A stretch of 64,000 nucleotides of DNA from Nocardiopsis quinghaiensis (GCF_008638365.1 NZ_ML703340.1:32750-96749); one strand, 5' to 3'. Shown: positions 1 through 8,352, counted from the first letter of the stretch. The notes: a model not told the origin generated them from the letters alone. Translations and numbers: made by a program.

Positions 1-54
1 GCCGCGGGGTCGGCGCACCCCCAAGACGGGCTGGACCACCTGGTTCTCGGGTGA
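1..54 (+). CDS. possible 3' end of an upstream gene (partial)
   Basis: From base 1 a frame is open for 17 codons and ends in TGA at 52-54. It is followed after three bases by a very strong hairpin, as expected at the end of a transcription unit. The 17 residues are too few to identify a family. A second frame on the same strand is also open through here, so this call rests only on the stop-then-terminator arrangement. Confidence 0.25.
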   Translation, partial: AAGSAHPQDGLDHLVLG

Positions 55-57
55 TCC

Positions 58-92
58 GGCGGGCCGCCCGGACCCCGTCCGGGCGGCCCGCC
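58..92 (+). terminator. perfect 16-bp hairpin, probable terminator
   Basis: Bases 58-73 are exactly complementary to 77-92, with a three-base loop. There is no long T run, only a pyrimidine-rich stretch after it, which is common for terminators in GC-rich actinomycetes. It separates whatever lies upstream from the small gene that starts near 131. Confidence 0.6.
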
Positions 93-130
93 CTGTTCCT
101 CTCCCCTTCCCCCGTCTCCCAGGAGTGCCC

Positions 131-616
131 GTGCCCATGTCCATGCCCTGGCCCGCGCGCTGTGCTCTGGCCGCCGGGGTCGGCCTGGTGGTCGGAGGCT
201 TCGTCTACGGCACCATGGAGGTCGTCTCCGCGCTGCCGTCCTCCGGGCCCGTCGCGCCCTCGGACTCCGCGGACCCCGGTGCCGGCGAGCCGACGGAATC
301 CGAACGGCGCACTGTGTCGCTGCTGCCCGGACCCGCTGAGGAGGCGGAGACGCCGGAGGAGGCTGAGGCCGTGGGAGGCTCCGGCGGCTCGGCCGCAGCG
401 GTCGACCCGGGCACGGAGGGGACCGCCGGCGGGACTTCGGGCGGGACCGCTCCCGGGAGCGGTGCGGACCCGCGCGGGAAGATCCTGGAGGAGCTCCTGA
501 ACAGCCCACAGCCGCGCCCGCCGATGGAGCCCCTGGTGGACCAGGAGGACATCGACGCCGAACGCGAGTCCGTGGAGGCGGAGGTCGAACCGGAAACGGT
601 CGGATCCCCTCCGTAG
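131..616 (+). CDS. small membrane-anchored or secreted hypothetical protein
   Basis: I do not recognise a family. The roughly 161-residue product has a short hydrophobic N-terminal segment (about residues 6-28, rich in Ala, Val and Gly) that could be a signal anchor. The rest is a long low-complexity region rich in Gly, Glu, Pro and Ala, so an extracytoplasmic, disordered tail is likely. The start is ambiguous: GTG at 125, GTG at 131 and ATG at 137 are all in frame. AGGAG at 121-125 gives 5-nt spacing to 131, so I chose that; 137 (spacing 11) is the alternative. It is transcribed alone, ahead of the cimA leader region. Codon pattern is consistent with a real GC-rich gene, but function is unknown. 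Confidence 0.5.
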   Translation: MPMSMPWPARCALAAGVGLVVGGFVYGTMEVVSALPSSGPVAPSDSADPGAGEPTESERRTVSLLPGPAEEAETPEEAEAVGGSGGSAAAVDPGTEGTAGGTSGGTAPGSGADPRGKILEELLNSPQPRPPMEPLVDQEDIDAERESVEAEVEPETVGSPP

Positions 617-818
617 GATGTCCCGGAGCGCCCTGGCGGTCACTGCGGCGACTGACGGTCCACGCTTCCCGGCTCGTCCGCGAGGGGCGGGCGGGAGCTT
701 CCGGAAAGTGCCTGGCAGGGCACCGGTTATGTCCGGTGTGAGGAATTCGTATCTCGAATGCTGGGACAATTGGCCGTTGAGCACCGGAAACTCCGACACC
801 GTGTGGCACACTGACTTC

Positions 819-860
819 ATGCCGTCTCAGGTTCTCATTATCGTGAGGCGCGCTGGCTGA
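819..860 (+). CDS. branched-chain leader peptide of cimA (13 aa)
   Basis: A short reading frame, ATG at 819 to TGA at 858-860, encodes MPSQVLIIVRRAG. It carries five consecutive branched-chain codons (Val-Leu-Ile-Ile-Val) just before a set of hairpins that end in a terminator. This is the layout of ribosome-mediated attenuation of branched-chain amino acid genes, and the downstream gene cimA starts the threonine-independent route to isoleucine. The codons for stalling (831-845) lie directly before the left arm of the first hairpin (848-857). I infer it is translated; there is no strong Shine-Dalgarno sequence visible before the ATG. Confidence 0.7.
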   Translation: MPSQVLIIVRRAG

Positions 861-913
861 CCATCGGACCTCGCCAGCGCGCTGACCTCTCGTGTCCACG
901 AGGGGTCTTTTTT
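848..913 (+). promoter_or_regulatory. transcription attenuator of cimA
   Basis: Two hairpins follow the leader peptide. Arm 848-857 pairs perfectly with 873-882 (10 bp). Arm 884-894 pairs with 897-907 (11 bp, one G-U) and is followed by six T residues at 908-913, a textbook intrinsic terminator unusual for this genome. Bases 867-873 resemble the left arm of the terminator and could pair with its right arm instead, giving a candidate antiterminator. The design predicts read-through when Leu, Ile or Val tRNA charging is low. Confidence 0.75.
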
Positions 914-967
914 GTTGGCGGGATCCGGTCGGCCACACCACAGCATCCACCTTCGGGAGTTCCGCCC

Positions 968-2578
968 ATGAGGGACGACAGTTTCCACGTCTTCGACACC
1001 ACGCTGCGCGACGGGGCCCAGCGCGAGGGGATCAACCTGCGGGTCTCCGACAAGCTGGCCATCGCGACGCTGCTGGACGAGTTCGGGGTGGCGTTCATCG
1101 AGGGAGGGTGGCCGGGGTCGAACCCCAAGGACACCGAGTTCTTCCAGCGCGCTTCACGAGAGCTGACGCTGGAACACGCGCGACTCACCGCGTTCGGCGC
1201 GACCCGCCGTGCCGGTGTGAGGGCCGCCGACGACCCACAGGTGGCCGCCCTGCGCGACAGCGGCGCATCGGTCGTCACTCTTGTCGCCAAGAGTGACGAC
1301 CGGCACGTCGAGCGCGCACTGCGCACGACCCTCGACGAGAACCTCGCCATGATCGCCGACACGGTGTCCCACCTGTGCGAACACGGCCAGCGCGTGTTCG
1401 TGGACTGCGAGCACTTCTTCGACGGATACCACCACAACCCCGACCACGCGCTCGACGTGGTCCGCGCCGCCGCCGGGGCCGGGGCCGACGTCGTCGTCCT
1501 GTGCGACACCAACGGCGGCATGCTCCCCACCGACATCACACGCGTCGTCACCGAGGTCCGCGAGGCCACCGGCGCGCGCCTGGGCATCCACGCCCAGGAC
1601 GACACCGGCTGCGCCGTCGCCAACACCCTCGCCGCCGTCGACGCGGGCGCCACCCACGTGCAGTGCACCGCCAACGGGTACGGCGAGCGGGTGGGCAACG
1701 CCAACCTGTTCTCCGTGGTCGGCGCGCTCACCCTCAAGCGCGGCCAGGAGGTCCTGCCCGAGGGCTGCCTGGCCGAGATGACCCGTGTGGCCACCGCCAT
1801 CGCCGAGATCGTCAACCTCGCCCCCGACACCCACCAGCCCTACGTGGGGGTGTCGGCCTTCGCCCACAAGGCCGGGCTGCACGCCTCGGCCATCAAGGTC
1901 GACCCCGACCTGTACCAGCACACCGACCCCGGGCTGGTCGGCAACACCATGCGCATGCTCGTCTCGGACATGGCCGGCCGCGCCTCCATCGAGCTCAAGG
2001 CCCAGGAGCTGGGCCTGGACCTGTCCGGCGACCGGGCCCTGTCGGGCCGGGTCGTGGAGCGGGTCAAGGGCCTGGAACTGTCCGGCTACAGCTTCGAGGC
2101 CGCCGACGCCTCGCTGGAGCTGCTGCTGCGCGAGGAGCTGGGGCAGCCGGTCCGCTACTTCGACACCGAGTCCTGGCGGGTCATCACCGAACGCCGTCCC
2201 CGGAGCGGCGCCAGTCCCCTGTCCAGCGACTACGAGAGCGTCACCGAGGCCACCATCAAACTGCGGGTCAAGGGCGAGCGCGTGATCGCCACCGCGGAGG
2301 GCAACGGCCCGGTGAACGCGCTGGACCGGGCACTGCGCAACTCCATGGAGGGGGTCTACACCGCGCTGGCCGGGTTGGAGCTGACGGACTACAAGGTCCG
2401 CATCCTGGAGGGCACCTCCGGTACCAACGCGATCACCCGCATCCTCATCACCTTCGGCGACGGGACGGGGGAGTGGACCACGGTCGGTGTGGGCCCCAAC
2501 GTCATCGACGCGTCGTGGGTCGCGCTCGAACAGGCCGTCACCTACGGGCTGCTCCGGCAGGGCTATCCGCAGAGCTGA
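968..2578 (+). CDS. cimA: citramalate synthase
   Basis: Condenses pyruvate with acetyl-CoA to citramalate, the first step of the threonine-independent isoleucine pathway. The 536-residue product is the usual length for the long CimA type. It opens with the DTTLRDG motif of the LeuA/CimA/HMGL superfamily (residues 10-16), followed by the TIM-barrel and, in the last third, a LeuA-type allosteric domain that normally senses isoleucine. The metal-binding HxH motif reads H208-A-Q210-D-D here, so the second histidine is glutamine; I recall this from other actinobacterial members but cannot confirm it. Start ATG 968 has GGGAG at 955-959, 8 nt away. Expression is probably set by the attenuator directly upstream. 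Confidence 0.93.
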   Translation: MRDDSFHVFDTTLRDGAQREGINLRVSDKLAIATLLDEFGVAFIEGGWPGSNPKDTEFFQRASRELTLEHARLTAFGATRRAGVRAADDPQVAALRDSGASVVTLVAKSDDRHVERALRTTLDENLAMIADTVSHLCEHGQRVFVDCEHFFDGYHHNPDHALDVVRAAAGAGADVVVLCDTNGGMLPTDITRVVTEVREATGARLGIHAQDDTGCAVANTLAAVDAGATHVQCTANGYGERVGNANLFSVVGALTLKRGQEVLPEGCLAEMTRVATAIAEIVNLAPDTHQPYVGVSAFAHKAGLHASAIKVDPDLYQHTDPGLVGNTMRMLVSDMAGRASIELKAQELGLDLSGDRALSGRVVERVKGLELSGYSFEAADASLELLLREELGQPVRYFDTESWRVITERRPRSGASPLSSDYESVTEATIKLRVKGERVIATAEGNGPVNALDRALRNSMEGVYTALAGLELTDYKVRILEGTSGTNAITRILITFGDGTGEWTTVGVGPNVIDASWVALEQAVTYGLLRQGYPQS

Positions 2579-2592
2579 GGGCCGGGCGGGCC

Positions 2593-2626
2593 CCCGCCGC
2601 GGGGCCCGCGCAGGCTCCGCGGCGGG
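2593..2626. terminator. hairpin between convergent cimA and DUF3152 genes
   Basis: Bases 2593-2602 pair with 2617-2626 (10 bp) around a 14-base loop. The position between two convergent genes fits a bidirectional terminator, but there is no T run on either side. Confidence 0.4.
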
Positions 2627-2738
2627 CGGGGCCACTCGTTCCCGGGCCGCTACCCGAGGTGGCGACACCCACCCTCGTGCGGCGAGGAGGCCGCGAGCGC
2701 CGGGGCCGGCCCCGGCGGGATCCCGGTTCCCGGGGGCG

Positions 2739-3599
2739 TCAGTCCTCGGAATCGTTCTCCGGGTTGACCCAGCCGTTGCGCTCACAGCCCTGCAGGTCCA
2801 GGGTCTGCTGCTGCATCACCGGGGCCAGTTCGCCCTCCCCGGGGCAGTTCACGTGGCCGCGGCCCAGGGTGTGGCCCACCTCGTGGTTGATCAGGTAGAT
2901 CCGGTAGGTCCTCAGGTCCTCCTCGAAGTGGGGGACGCCCGCCACCCAGCGGTTCTGGTTGATGATGGCCCGGTTGCCGTTGGCGCAGGACACGTATCCG
3001 TTGGTGTTCAGCGGGGCGCACATCCGGTCCACGGTGTCGGGGGCGGCCAGGAGCACGCGGATGTCGGCGTCCTCGTCGTCCACCCGCTGCATGGAGCGCT
3101 CGGCGTCGTCGCGCCAGCTGCGCGGGTCGCCCAGGACCTTCTCCACGGAGGCCACGAAGTCCTCGGCCTCGCCGGGCAGACCGTCCTCGACCTCCACGGC
3201 GAAGGTCGTCAGCGGTCCCTCGCCCATGACCTCGCTCTCACCCTCCATGACGCTGAGATCGCCGTCGGCGCTGTCGACCTCCTCCTCCACCGAGCGGAGC
3301 AGGACCGGGGGCTCGGCCTCCTCCTCGGAGTCCTCCTCCGGGGCGGGGGAGGCGGTGCTCTCCGCCGACTGTTGCGTGCGCCGGTCGTCGGAGCTGTCGG
3401 GAACGCCGTCTCCGACGGGAGCGGAGGCCGAGGTCTCGGCGGGGTCGTCGGGACCGGCCGGAGGCTCGGGCACGCTGACCATGAGCACGGCGGAGGCCCC
3501 GGAGACCAGGCACAGTCCCAGCGCCAGTCCCATCGGGTACCGGCGGTGTCGACGGTGCCGGGCACGGGGCCGGCCCGTGGGCGGAGTGGACGTGGGCAC
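2739..3599 (-). CDS. DUF3152 family membrane-anchored predicted zinc protease
   Basis: About 286 residues. The N-terminus is Arg-rich and followed by one membrane segment (about residues 22-43); a long acidic Ser/Glu linker comes next, then a C-terminal domain that matches the actinobacterial DUF3152 family. That domain holds the sequence HEVGHTLGRGH (about residues 239-249), an exact HExxHxxGxxH zinc-binding motif, and a downstream Val-Met turn (about 260) like the Met-turn of metzincins. Cysteine pairs suggest an extracytoplasmic fold. I chose the GTG at 3599 because GAGGGG lies 9 nt upstream; an ATG at 3638 has no ribosome binding site. Substrate unknown. It is convergent with cimA and divergent from the FAH gene. 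Confidence 0.75.
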   Translation of the reverse strand: MPTSTPPTGRPRARHRRHRRYPMGLALGLCLVSGASAVLMVSVPEPPAGPDDPAETSASAPVGDGVPDSSDDRRTQQSAESTASPAPEEDSEEEAEPPVLLRSVEEEVDSADGDLSVMEGESEVMGEGPLTTFAVEVEDGLPGEAEDFVASVEKVLGDPRSWRDDAERSMQRVDDEDADIRVLLAAPDTVDRMCAPLNTNGYVSCANGNRAIINQNRWVAGVPHFEEDLRTYRIYLINHEVGHTLGRGHVNCPGEGELAPVMQQQTLDLQGCERNGWVNPENDSED

Positions 3600-3879
3600 G
3601 AGGATCAACCCCTCAGCAGCGGATGACGGACCCAGCATGCCAGAGTCCGTCCCAAGGAAAGACCAAGGCAGTGTCCAGGAAAGCCAGGTGTGGCAGGGCT
3701 TTCGCCGCCTTGTGCCACATCAGGGTATTCAAGAGTGCCCGCGTGCTCATGGGATGTTTCTCGCGTGTCCCGAGCCGCCCTCGTCGGGTCTCCACGCGCC
3801 CCGTCCGGCACCGTTGGCACCCGCCGCGCCGATACCCTTCAACCGCAAGCGAGACAACAGGGCTGCTGGGAGGCATCAG

Positions 3880-4680
3880 GTGCGCATCGCACGGTTCGCG
3901 GCCGGTGACGAGGTCGGGTTCGGCCTGGTTCAGACCGATTCGGACAGCGGGGAGGAGTTCGTCGCGCGGCTGAGCGGACACCCCCTCCTCGGCGACATCA
4001 AGCCGACCGGCGAGCGGGCGAAGCTCTCCGACATCCGCCTGCTGTCGCCGGTACTGCCCACCAAGGTGGTCTGTGTCGGCAAGAACTACGCCGACCACGT
4101 CGCGGAGATGAGGGACATCACGGGGGAGTCCACCGACGAGCCCGTGGTCTTCCTCAAGCCCTCCACCGCCGTGACCGGACCCCACGACCCGATCTTCCAC
4201 CCCGAGATCTCCGAGCGGGTCGACTACGAGGGCGAACTCGCCATCGTCATCGCCCGGCCCTGCCGGGAGGTGCCGCGTGATCGGGTCAAGGACGTCATCC
4301 TCGGCTACACCGTGGCCAACGACGTCACCGCCCGCGACCTGCAGAAGAAGGACAAGCAGTGGACACGGGCCAAGGGCTTCGACTCCTTCTGTCCCATCGG
4401 TCCCTGGATCACCACGGGTATGAGTATCGAGGAGGCACAGGACCTGGCCATCACCACCACCGTGGACGGCCAGATCCGGCAGGAAGGACGAACGTCACAG
4501 TTCATCCATGACATCCCGGACATCATCGCCCACGTCTCCTCCTTCATGACGCTGCTTCCGGGCGACATGGTCCTCACCGGCACGCCCGCCGGCGTGGGGC
4601 CGGTCGAGGTCGGACAGGAGGTCTCGGTGACGGTGGAGCGGTTGGGCACCATCAGCAACAGGGTGGTCGCCCGGGACTGA
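3880..4680 (+). CDS. fumarylacetoacetate hydrolase family protein
   Basis: 266 residues with the FAH-type fold. The metal site is recognisable: E117 and E119 in the DYEGELAIV stretch and D148 in VANDVTARD. The family cleaves C-C bonds of, or decarboxylates, small 2,4-dioxo or 2-hydroxy-dienoate substrates; FahD1-type oxaloacetate/acylpyruvate activity is a possibility. Substrate cannot be read from sequence. The GTG start at 3880 has GGGAGG at 3868-3873, 6 nt away; the frame is open far upstream but that part is antisense to the DUF3152 gene. In many actinomycetes this gene sits directly before gltX; here a hydrolase gene lies between them. Confidence 0.85.
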   Translation: MRIARFAAGDEVGFGLVQTDSDSGEEFVARLSGHPLLGDIKPTGERAKLSDIRLLSPVLPTKVVCVGKNYADHVAEMRDITGESTDEPVVFLKPSTAVTGPHDPIFHPEISERVDYEGELAIVIARPCREVPRDRVKDVILGYTVANDVTARDLQKKDKQWTRAKGFDSFCPIGPWITTGMSIEEAQDLAITTTVDGQIRQEGRTSQFIHDIPDIIAHVSSFMTLLPGDMVLTGTPAGVGPVEVGQEVSVTVERLGTISNRVVARD

Positions 4681-4786
4681 ACCCGGATCCGGGCGCGGTG
4701 GAGGACCGCGCCCGGACGACCGCGGGACCGCCGGTGCCCGGCGCCGCCGGTCCCGCGAGAGAGCGGAAGAGAGCGGAAGGAAGTAC

Positions 4787-5806
4787 GTGACCATCCCCCG
4801 ACGACGCCGCACCGGCTTCCTCGCGTTCACCGGTGCGCTCGTCCTCGTGCTCGTGGCCGCGGGATCCGTCTACTGGACGGCCGTGCGCGCTGACGGCGGC
4901 CCCGAAACGGAAGCGGAGGCACCCGTGAGCGAACCGCGCCGCGTCATGTTGGCGGGCGACTCGATGACCCAGGGCGCCAACGGTGACCGGACCTGGCGCT
5001 ACCACCTGTGGACCCACCTCTTCCCGCGGGTGGAGGGGCTGGACTTCGTCGGCCCCTACACCGATCCCGCCACGCGGAACATGATCCTCCCGGTGCCCAC
5101 CACCGGGGACGAGGAGGTGCCGAGCCCCTCCCGGGACCCCGCCGAGGACTACCGGGAGGACGGCGCGGCCGGCCCGTCGGCCGGAGGGCCGGTGCCGACG
5201 GGGGAGCCGGAGGACGTCGTCTGGCCCGGCGCGGGCGGTGACCCGGACACCGCCGAGTACCGCGACCCCGACTTCGACCAGCAGCACAACGCCCTGTGGG
5301 GGCGCACCCTGCGCGACGCCGCCGCCTCCATCCAGGAGGAGGTCCGTGTCCACGAGCCCGACGTGCTGTGCGCCATGCTCGGTGTGAACGACCTGCTGTG
5401 GCCGGTCAGCATGGACGAGATGGAGTACCGCCTGCGCGGCTACGTGGAGTCGGCCCGCAAGGGCGACCCGAACCTGCGCGTGGTGCTGGCCGAGGCCCTG
5501 CCCATCGCCCTCGCCGACTCCGACGAGGGCTTCGGCCTGCGTCTGTACGCCTACAACATGCTGGTCCGCGAGGTCGCCGCCGACATGTCCACGGAGGAGT
5601 CGCCGGTGACCAGCCTGGACATCGCGGGCAAGGAGGGCTGGGACGTGTCCGGCGACACCTACGACGGCACCCACCCCAACGCGGGAGGAGAGGTCAAGAT
5701 CGCCGCCGCGTTCGCCGACGCCCTGGCCGACGCGTACGGGTTCGGTGAGGCCTATCCCCGGCCCCTGCCCCTGCCCTCGGCTCCGGCGGGGGCCACCGAG
5801 GGGTGA
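4787..5806 (+). CDS. secreted or anchored SGNH/GDSL-type hydrolase
   Basis: 339 residues. An Arg-rich N-terminus leads into one hydrophobic segment (about 10-32), so the enzyme is exported or anchored. Block I is GDSMTQG with nucleophile S59; the block III Asn is N201 in GVND; block V is DGTHP with D293 and H296. These complete the catalytic set of SGNH esterases. Residues about 105-160 form an acidic Pro/Gly-rich insert not expected in the core fold. The substrate (ester, acetyl group or lipid) is not predictable. GTG 4787 follows a purine-rich AAGGAAG. It sits as an insertion between the FAH gene and gltX, 107 bp after the former. Confidence 0.8.
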   Translation: MTIPRRRRTGFLAFTGALVLVLVAAGSVYWTAVRADGGPETEAEAPVSEPRRVMLAGDSMTQGANGDRTWRYHLWTHLFPRVEGLDFVGPYTDPATRNMILPVPTTGDEEVPSPSRDPAEDYREDGAAGPSAGGPVPTGEPEDVVWPGAGGDPDTAEYRDPDFDQQHNALWGRTLRDAAASIQEEVRVHEPDVLCAMLGVNDLLWPVSMDEMEYRLRGYVESARKGDPNLRVVLAEALPIALADSDEGFGLRLYAYNMLVREVAADMSTEESPVTSLDIAGKEGWDVSGDTYDGTHPNAGGEVKIAAAFADALADAYGFGEAYPRPLPLPSAPAGATEG

Positions 5807-5863
5807 GCGGGACGGGGACGGGCGGGGAGCAGCGGATTCCCACGGGTCCCCGCGCACCGCGGA

Positions 5864-5869
5864 TACCCT
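5864..5869 (+). promoter_or_regulatory. -10 box of gltX, probable leaderless start
   Basis: TACCCT ends 7 nt before the GTG at 5877, and no Shine-Dalgarno sequence is present. Transcription would begin at or next to the start codon. A clear -35 box is not visible. Confidence 0.45.
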
Positions 5870-5876
5870 GGGGCGC

Positions 5877-7322
5877 GTGACTGAGACTTCGATTCGTACC
5901 CGCTTCGCCCCGTCCCCCACGGGCATGTTCCACGTCGGCGGCGCACGTTCCGCCCTCTTCAACTGGGCGCTGGCACAGCAGCGGCCCGAGGGCCGCATGG
6001 TGCTGCGCGTCGAGGACACCGACGCCGCCCGCAACCGCCCCGAGTGGACCGAGGGCATCGTCCGCGCGCTGGCCTGGCTCGGCATCGGCGAGGACGACCC
6101 GCACTTCGAGGGGCCCTACTTCCAGTCGGACTACGCCGACAAGCACCGAGAGACCGCGCAGAAGCTGTACAAGAACGGCCGCGCCTACTACTGCGACTGC
6201 ACCCGCGAGCAGGTGCAGGAGCGGCGCGACAACCCCAACCTGGGCTATGACGGGTTCTGCCGCGACCGCAACCTGGCGCCCGGCCCGGGCCGGGCGCTGC
6301 GCTTCCGCGTGCCCGACGGCGGCCCCACGGTCGTGGACGACCGGATCCGCGGCCAGGTGGAGTTCGACCACTCCTCCATCGAGGACTTCGTGATCGCCCG
6401 CGCCGACGGTTCGCCGCTGTTCGTCCTGGCCAACGTCGTCGACGACGTCGAGATGCGCATCACCCACGTCGTCCGTGGCGAGGAGCACCTGTCCAACACC
6501 CCCAAGCAGCAGCTGCTGTGGGAGGCGCTGGGCCTGACCCCGCCGGTGTGGGCGCACCTTCCGGTCATCGTCAACGAGCAGCGCAAGAAGCTGTCCAAGC
6601 GCCGCGACAAGGTCGCCCTGGAGTCCTACCAGGAGGAGGGCTACCTGTCCGAGGCGATGGTCAACTACCTCATGCTGCTGGGTTGGGCACCGGGCGACGA
6701 CCGCGAGATCATGCCCTGGTCGCAGATGCAGCCGCTCTTTCGCGTCGAGGACGTCAACAGCTCCAGCGCCTTCTTCGACGAGAAGAAGCTGCGTGCCTTC
6801 AACGGCGAGTACATCCGTGCGCTCACCGTCGAGGAGTTCGTCGAGCGCTGCCAGCCGTGGCTGACCGGCGACGCCGCCCCGTGGGACCCGGCCGACTACG
6901 ACCCGGAGGTCTTCGCCGCCGTCGCCCCGCTCGCGCAGAGCCGCGTGGCGGTGCTCGGCGAGATCGTGCCGAACGTGGACTTCCTGTTCCTGAAGGAGCC
7001 CGTGGAGGACGAGAAGAGCTGGTCCAAGGCGATGAAGCCGGGCGTGGGCGGGGAGATGCTGCAGGCCGCCCTGGCCCGCTTCGCCGATCCCGAGCTGTCC
7101 TGGACCGCCGAGGCGCTCAAGGCCAGTACCGAGGAGGCCGGCGCGTCGCTGGGCCTGAAGCTGGGCAAGGCGCAGGCCCCCGTACGCGTCGCGGTCACCG
7201 GCCGCACCGTCGGTCTGCCGCTGTTCGAGTCGCTGGAGCTGCTCGGACGTGAGCGCGTCCAGGCGCGGCTGGCGGCGGCCCTGGAGAAGCTGGGCCCGGA
7301 GGAGGACACCGCCGGAGCCTGA
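5877..7322 (+). CDS. gltX: glutamyl-tRNA synthetase
   Basis: Charges tRNA-Glu with glutamate in the cytosol. The 481-residue protein is the standard class I GluRS length. The signature I motif is present as FHVGG (residues 18-22) and the KMSKS-like loop as KLSKR (238-242); the C-terminal helical anticodon-binding half is complete. The frame is open upstream to 5745, but the conserved N-terminus (TRFAPSPTG) begins just after the GTG at 5877, which also follows a TACCCT box at leaderless distance. It lies 71 bp after the SGNH hydrolase gene. Its substrate tRNA-Glu is encoded twice directly downstream. Confidence 0.96.
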   Translation: MTETSIRTRFAPSPTGMFHVGGARSALFNWALAQQRPEGRMVLRVEDTDAARNRPEWTEGIVRALAWLGIGEDDPHFEGPYFQSDYADKHRETAQKLYKNGRAYYCDCTREQVQERRDNPNLGYDGFCRDRNLAPGPGRALRFRVPDGGPTVVDDRIRGQVEFDHSSIEDFVIARADGSPLFVLANVVDDVEMRITHVVRGEEHLSNTPKQQLLWEALGLTPPVWAHLPVIVNEQRKKLSKRRDKVALESYQEEGYLSEAMVNYLMLLGWAPGDDREIMPWSQMQPLFRVEDVNSSSAFFDEKKLRAFNGEYIRALTVEEFVERCQPWLTGDAAPWDPADYDPEVFAAVAPLAQSRVAVLGEIVPNVDFLFLKEPVEDEKSWSKAMKPGVGGEMLQAALARFADPELSWTAEALKASTEEAGASLGLKLGKAQAPVRVAVTGRTVGLPLFESLELLGRERVQARLAAALEKLGPEEDTAGA

Positions 7323-7330
7323 GCCCGCAG

Positions 7331-7365
7331 GGGGTGGTCGGCACCACAGGCCGGCCACCCCGATT
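7331..7365 (+). terminator. terminator hairpin after gltX
   Basis: Bases 7331-7342 pair with 7350-7361 (12 bp with one G-U) around a 7-base loop, followed by a short ATTT stretch. It lies 8 bases after the gltX stop codon. Confidence 0.6.
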
Positions 7366-7369
7366 TCGG

Positions 7370-7399
7370 TTCGCGACCACTCGGAATCTCCGCTAGAGT
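7370..7399 (+). promoter_or_regulatory. promoter of the tRNA cluster
   Basis: TTCGCG at 7370-7375 and TAGAGT at 7394-7399 are separated by 18 bases, about 58 bases before the first tRNA. It is the best sigma70-type candidate in the gap between gltX and tRNA-Gln. Confidence 0.4.
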
Positions 7400-7457
7400 T
7401 ATCCACGTCGCCGAGGGGGACAGGGCAGCGAAGAGCTACCAGGTCCTCCCGAAGCAT

Positions 7458-7529
7458 TGGGCTATGGTGTAATCGGCAGCACGACTGATTCTGGTTCAGT
7501 TAGTCTAGGTTCGAGTCCTGGTAGCCCAG
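7458..7529 (+). tRNA. tRNA-Gln (CTG anticodon)
   Basis: A 72-base cloverleaf. The acceptor arm 7458-7464 pairs fully with 7522-7528, with discriminator G at 7529. The anticodon loop reads TTCTGGT, giving anticodon CTG for CAG codons. The T-loop has the GGTTCGAGTCC arrangement. CCA is not encoded. Confidence 0.95.
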
Positions 7530-7581
7530 CGCAGGTTCGCGGGAATCCGCGGACGGCACGGGCCGGAAGGCCCGAACATGC

Positions 7582-7654
7582 GCCCCCGTCGTCTAGTGGC
7601 CTAGGACGCCGCCCTCTCAAGGCGGTAACGGCGGTTCGAATCCGCTCGGGGGTA
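7582..7654 (+). tRNA. tRNA-Glu (CTC anticodon), copy 1
   Basis: A 73-base cloverleaf with acceptor arm 7582-7588 against 7647-7653 (first pair G-T) and discriminator A. The anticodon loop contains CTC for GAG codons. CCA is not encoded. Its 73 bases are identical to the copy at 7764-7836. Confidence 0.95.
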
Positions 7655-7666
7655 CGTACAGGGAGA

Positions 7667-7698
7667 AGCTCCCACTCACGTGGGGGCTTTCTTTCTGG
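7667..7698 (+). terminator. terminator after tRNA-Glu copy 1
   Basis: Bases 7667-7675 pair with 7680-7688 (9 bp with one G-U, 4-base loop), followed by a TTCTTTCT tract. Confidence 0.65.
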
Positions 7699-7763
7699 CC
7701 GGTGTGCGTCACCGGCGTCCGGTTCGAGCGGGTGTGTGACCGCGTTCCGCTCAGACCAGTCCG

Positions 7764-7836
7764 GCCCCCGTCGTCTAGTGGCCTAGGACGCCGCCCTCTC
7801 AAGGCGGTAACGGCGGTTCGAATCCGCTCGGGGGTA
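7764..7836 (+). tRNA. tRNA-Glu (CTC anticodon), copy 2
   Basis: Identical over all 73 bases to the copy at 7582-7654, while the flanking sequences differ. This looks like a tandem duplication of the tRNA unit with its own downstream terminator. Confidence 0.95.
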
Positions 7837-7843
7837 CCAGTGG

Positions 7844-7872
7844 GGCTCCATCCTTCGGGATGGGGCCTTTTT
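7844..7872 (+). terminator. UUCG-loop terminator after tRNA-Glu copy 2
   Basis: Bases 7844-7853 pair with 7858-7867 (10 bp, one G-U) closing a stable UUCG tetraloop, followed by five T residues. Confidence 0.8.
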
Positions 7873-8088
7873 GTGTTTCCCGCCTCCGGTCCTGCTCCTG
7901 GCGCCCGTGCCCCGAGTGTCCGGGCCGCCCGCATCCGGACGGCCCCTTGGTGGAGCGAGCGGCCTTCTGGAATGCTGATGAGGACGATGCCCCGGACTCC
8001 CGTCCCGTCAGAACGTCTGGAGAGTGGGTTCAGCTGTGCCGGACACCGGTTTTTGGCCCTGCGCCCGTCTCCTGTGGGGAGCGTGCGT

Positions 8089-8352
8089 GTGACGGGCAAG
8101 GAGGTCAGCCCCGCGGACCATCCCGACAAGGTGATCCGCAAGGTGCTCAAGGAACTGCGTCAGGCCGGGTGGAAGCTCCACAAGGAAGGGCACTGGGGGC
8201 GGTTGTACTGCGGCTGCGGGTGTCTGACCATCCCGGTCCCCGGGACTCCGAAGAGCGGGGAGCAGGCCGCACACCGTATCCGGTGGCAGGCGCGGTCCTG
8301 TCCGCTGCCCGAGGACGATCCGCGCCGGCGCCCGGGTGACGCGCGCCGGTAG
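8089..8352 (+). CDS. HicA-like (YcfA-type) small protein, possible mRNA-interferase toxin
   Basis: 87 residues. The middle resembles the HicA double-stranded-RNA-binding fold: a leading helix (VIRKVLKELRQAGW), then the KEGHW stretch with H35 in the place of the catalytic histidine, a Cys-rich YCGCGC hairpin, TIPVPGTP and a final basic helix. HicA toxins cut mRNA and are paired with HicB or other DNA-binding antitoxins. GTG 8089 was chosen because GGGGAG (8076-8081) sits 7 nt upstream; a GTG at 8083 is too close. It lies just downstream of the duplicated tRNA-Glu genes, a common place for acquired DNA, and 187 bp before an HTH protein that may be its partner. Toxin activity is inference from a short match. 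Confidence 0.6.
   Translation: MTGKEVSPADHPDKVIRKVLKELRQAGWKLHKEGHWGRLYCGCGCLTIPVPGTPKSGEQAAHRIRWQARSCPLPEDDPRRRPGDARR

Noticed and set aside
618-860. 80-codon frame ending at the cimA leader peptide stop
   Set aside because: Only the last 13 codons make sense as a leader peptide; the rest is unremarkable, in a non-coding region.
617-967. T-box riboswitch upstream of cimA
   Set aside because: No T-box sequence or specifier-loop arrangement is visible; the leader peptide explains the terminator better.
1154-2785. 543-codon reverse frame opposite cimA
   Set aside because: Low-complexity antisense of a clear gene; no recognisable domain.
3639-3879. Small gene between the DUF3152 and FAH genes
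   Set aside because: Short frames on both strands exist but have no ribosome binding site or similarity I recognise.
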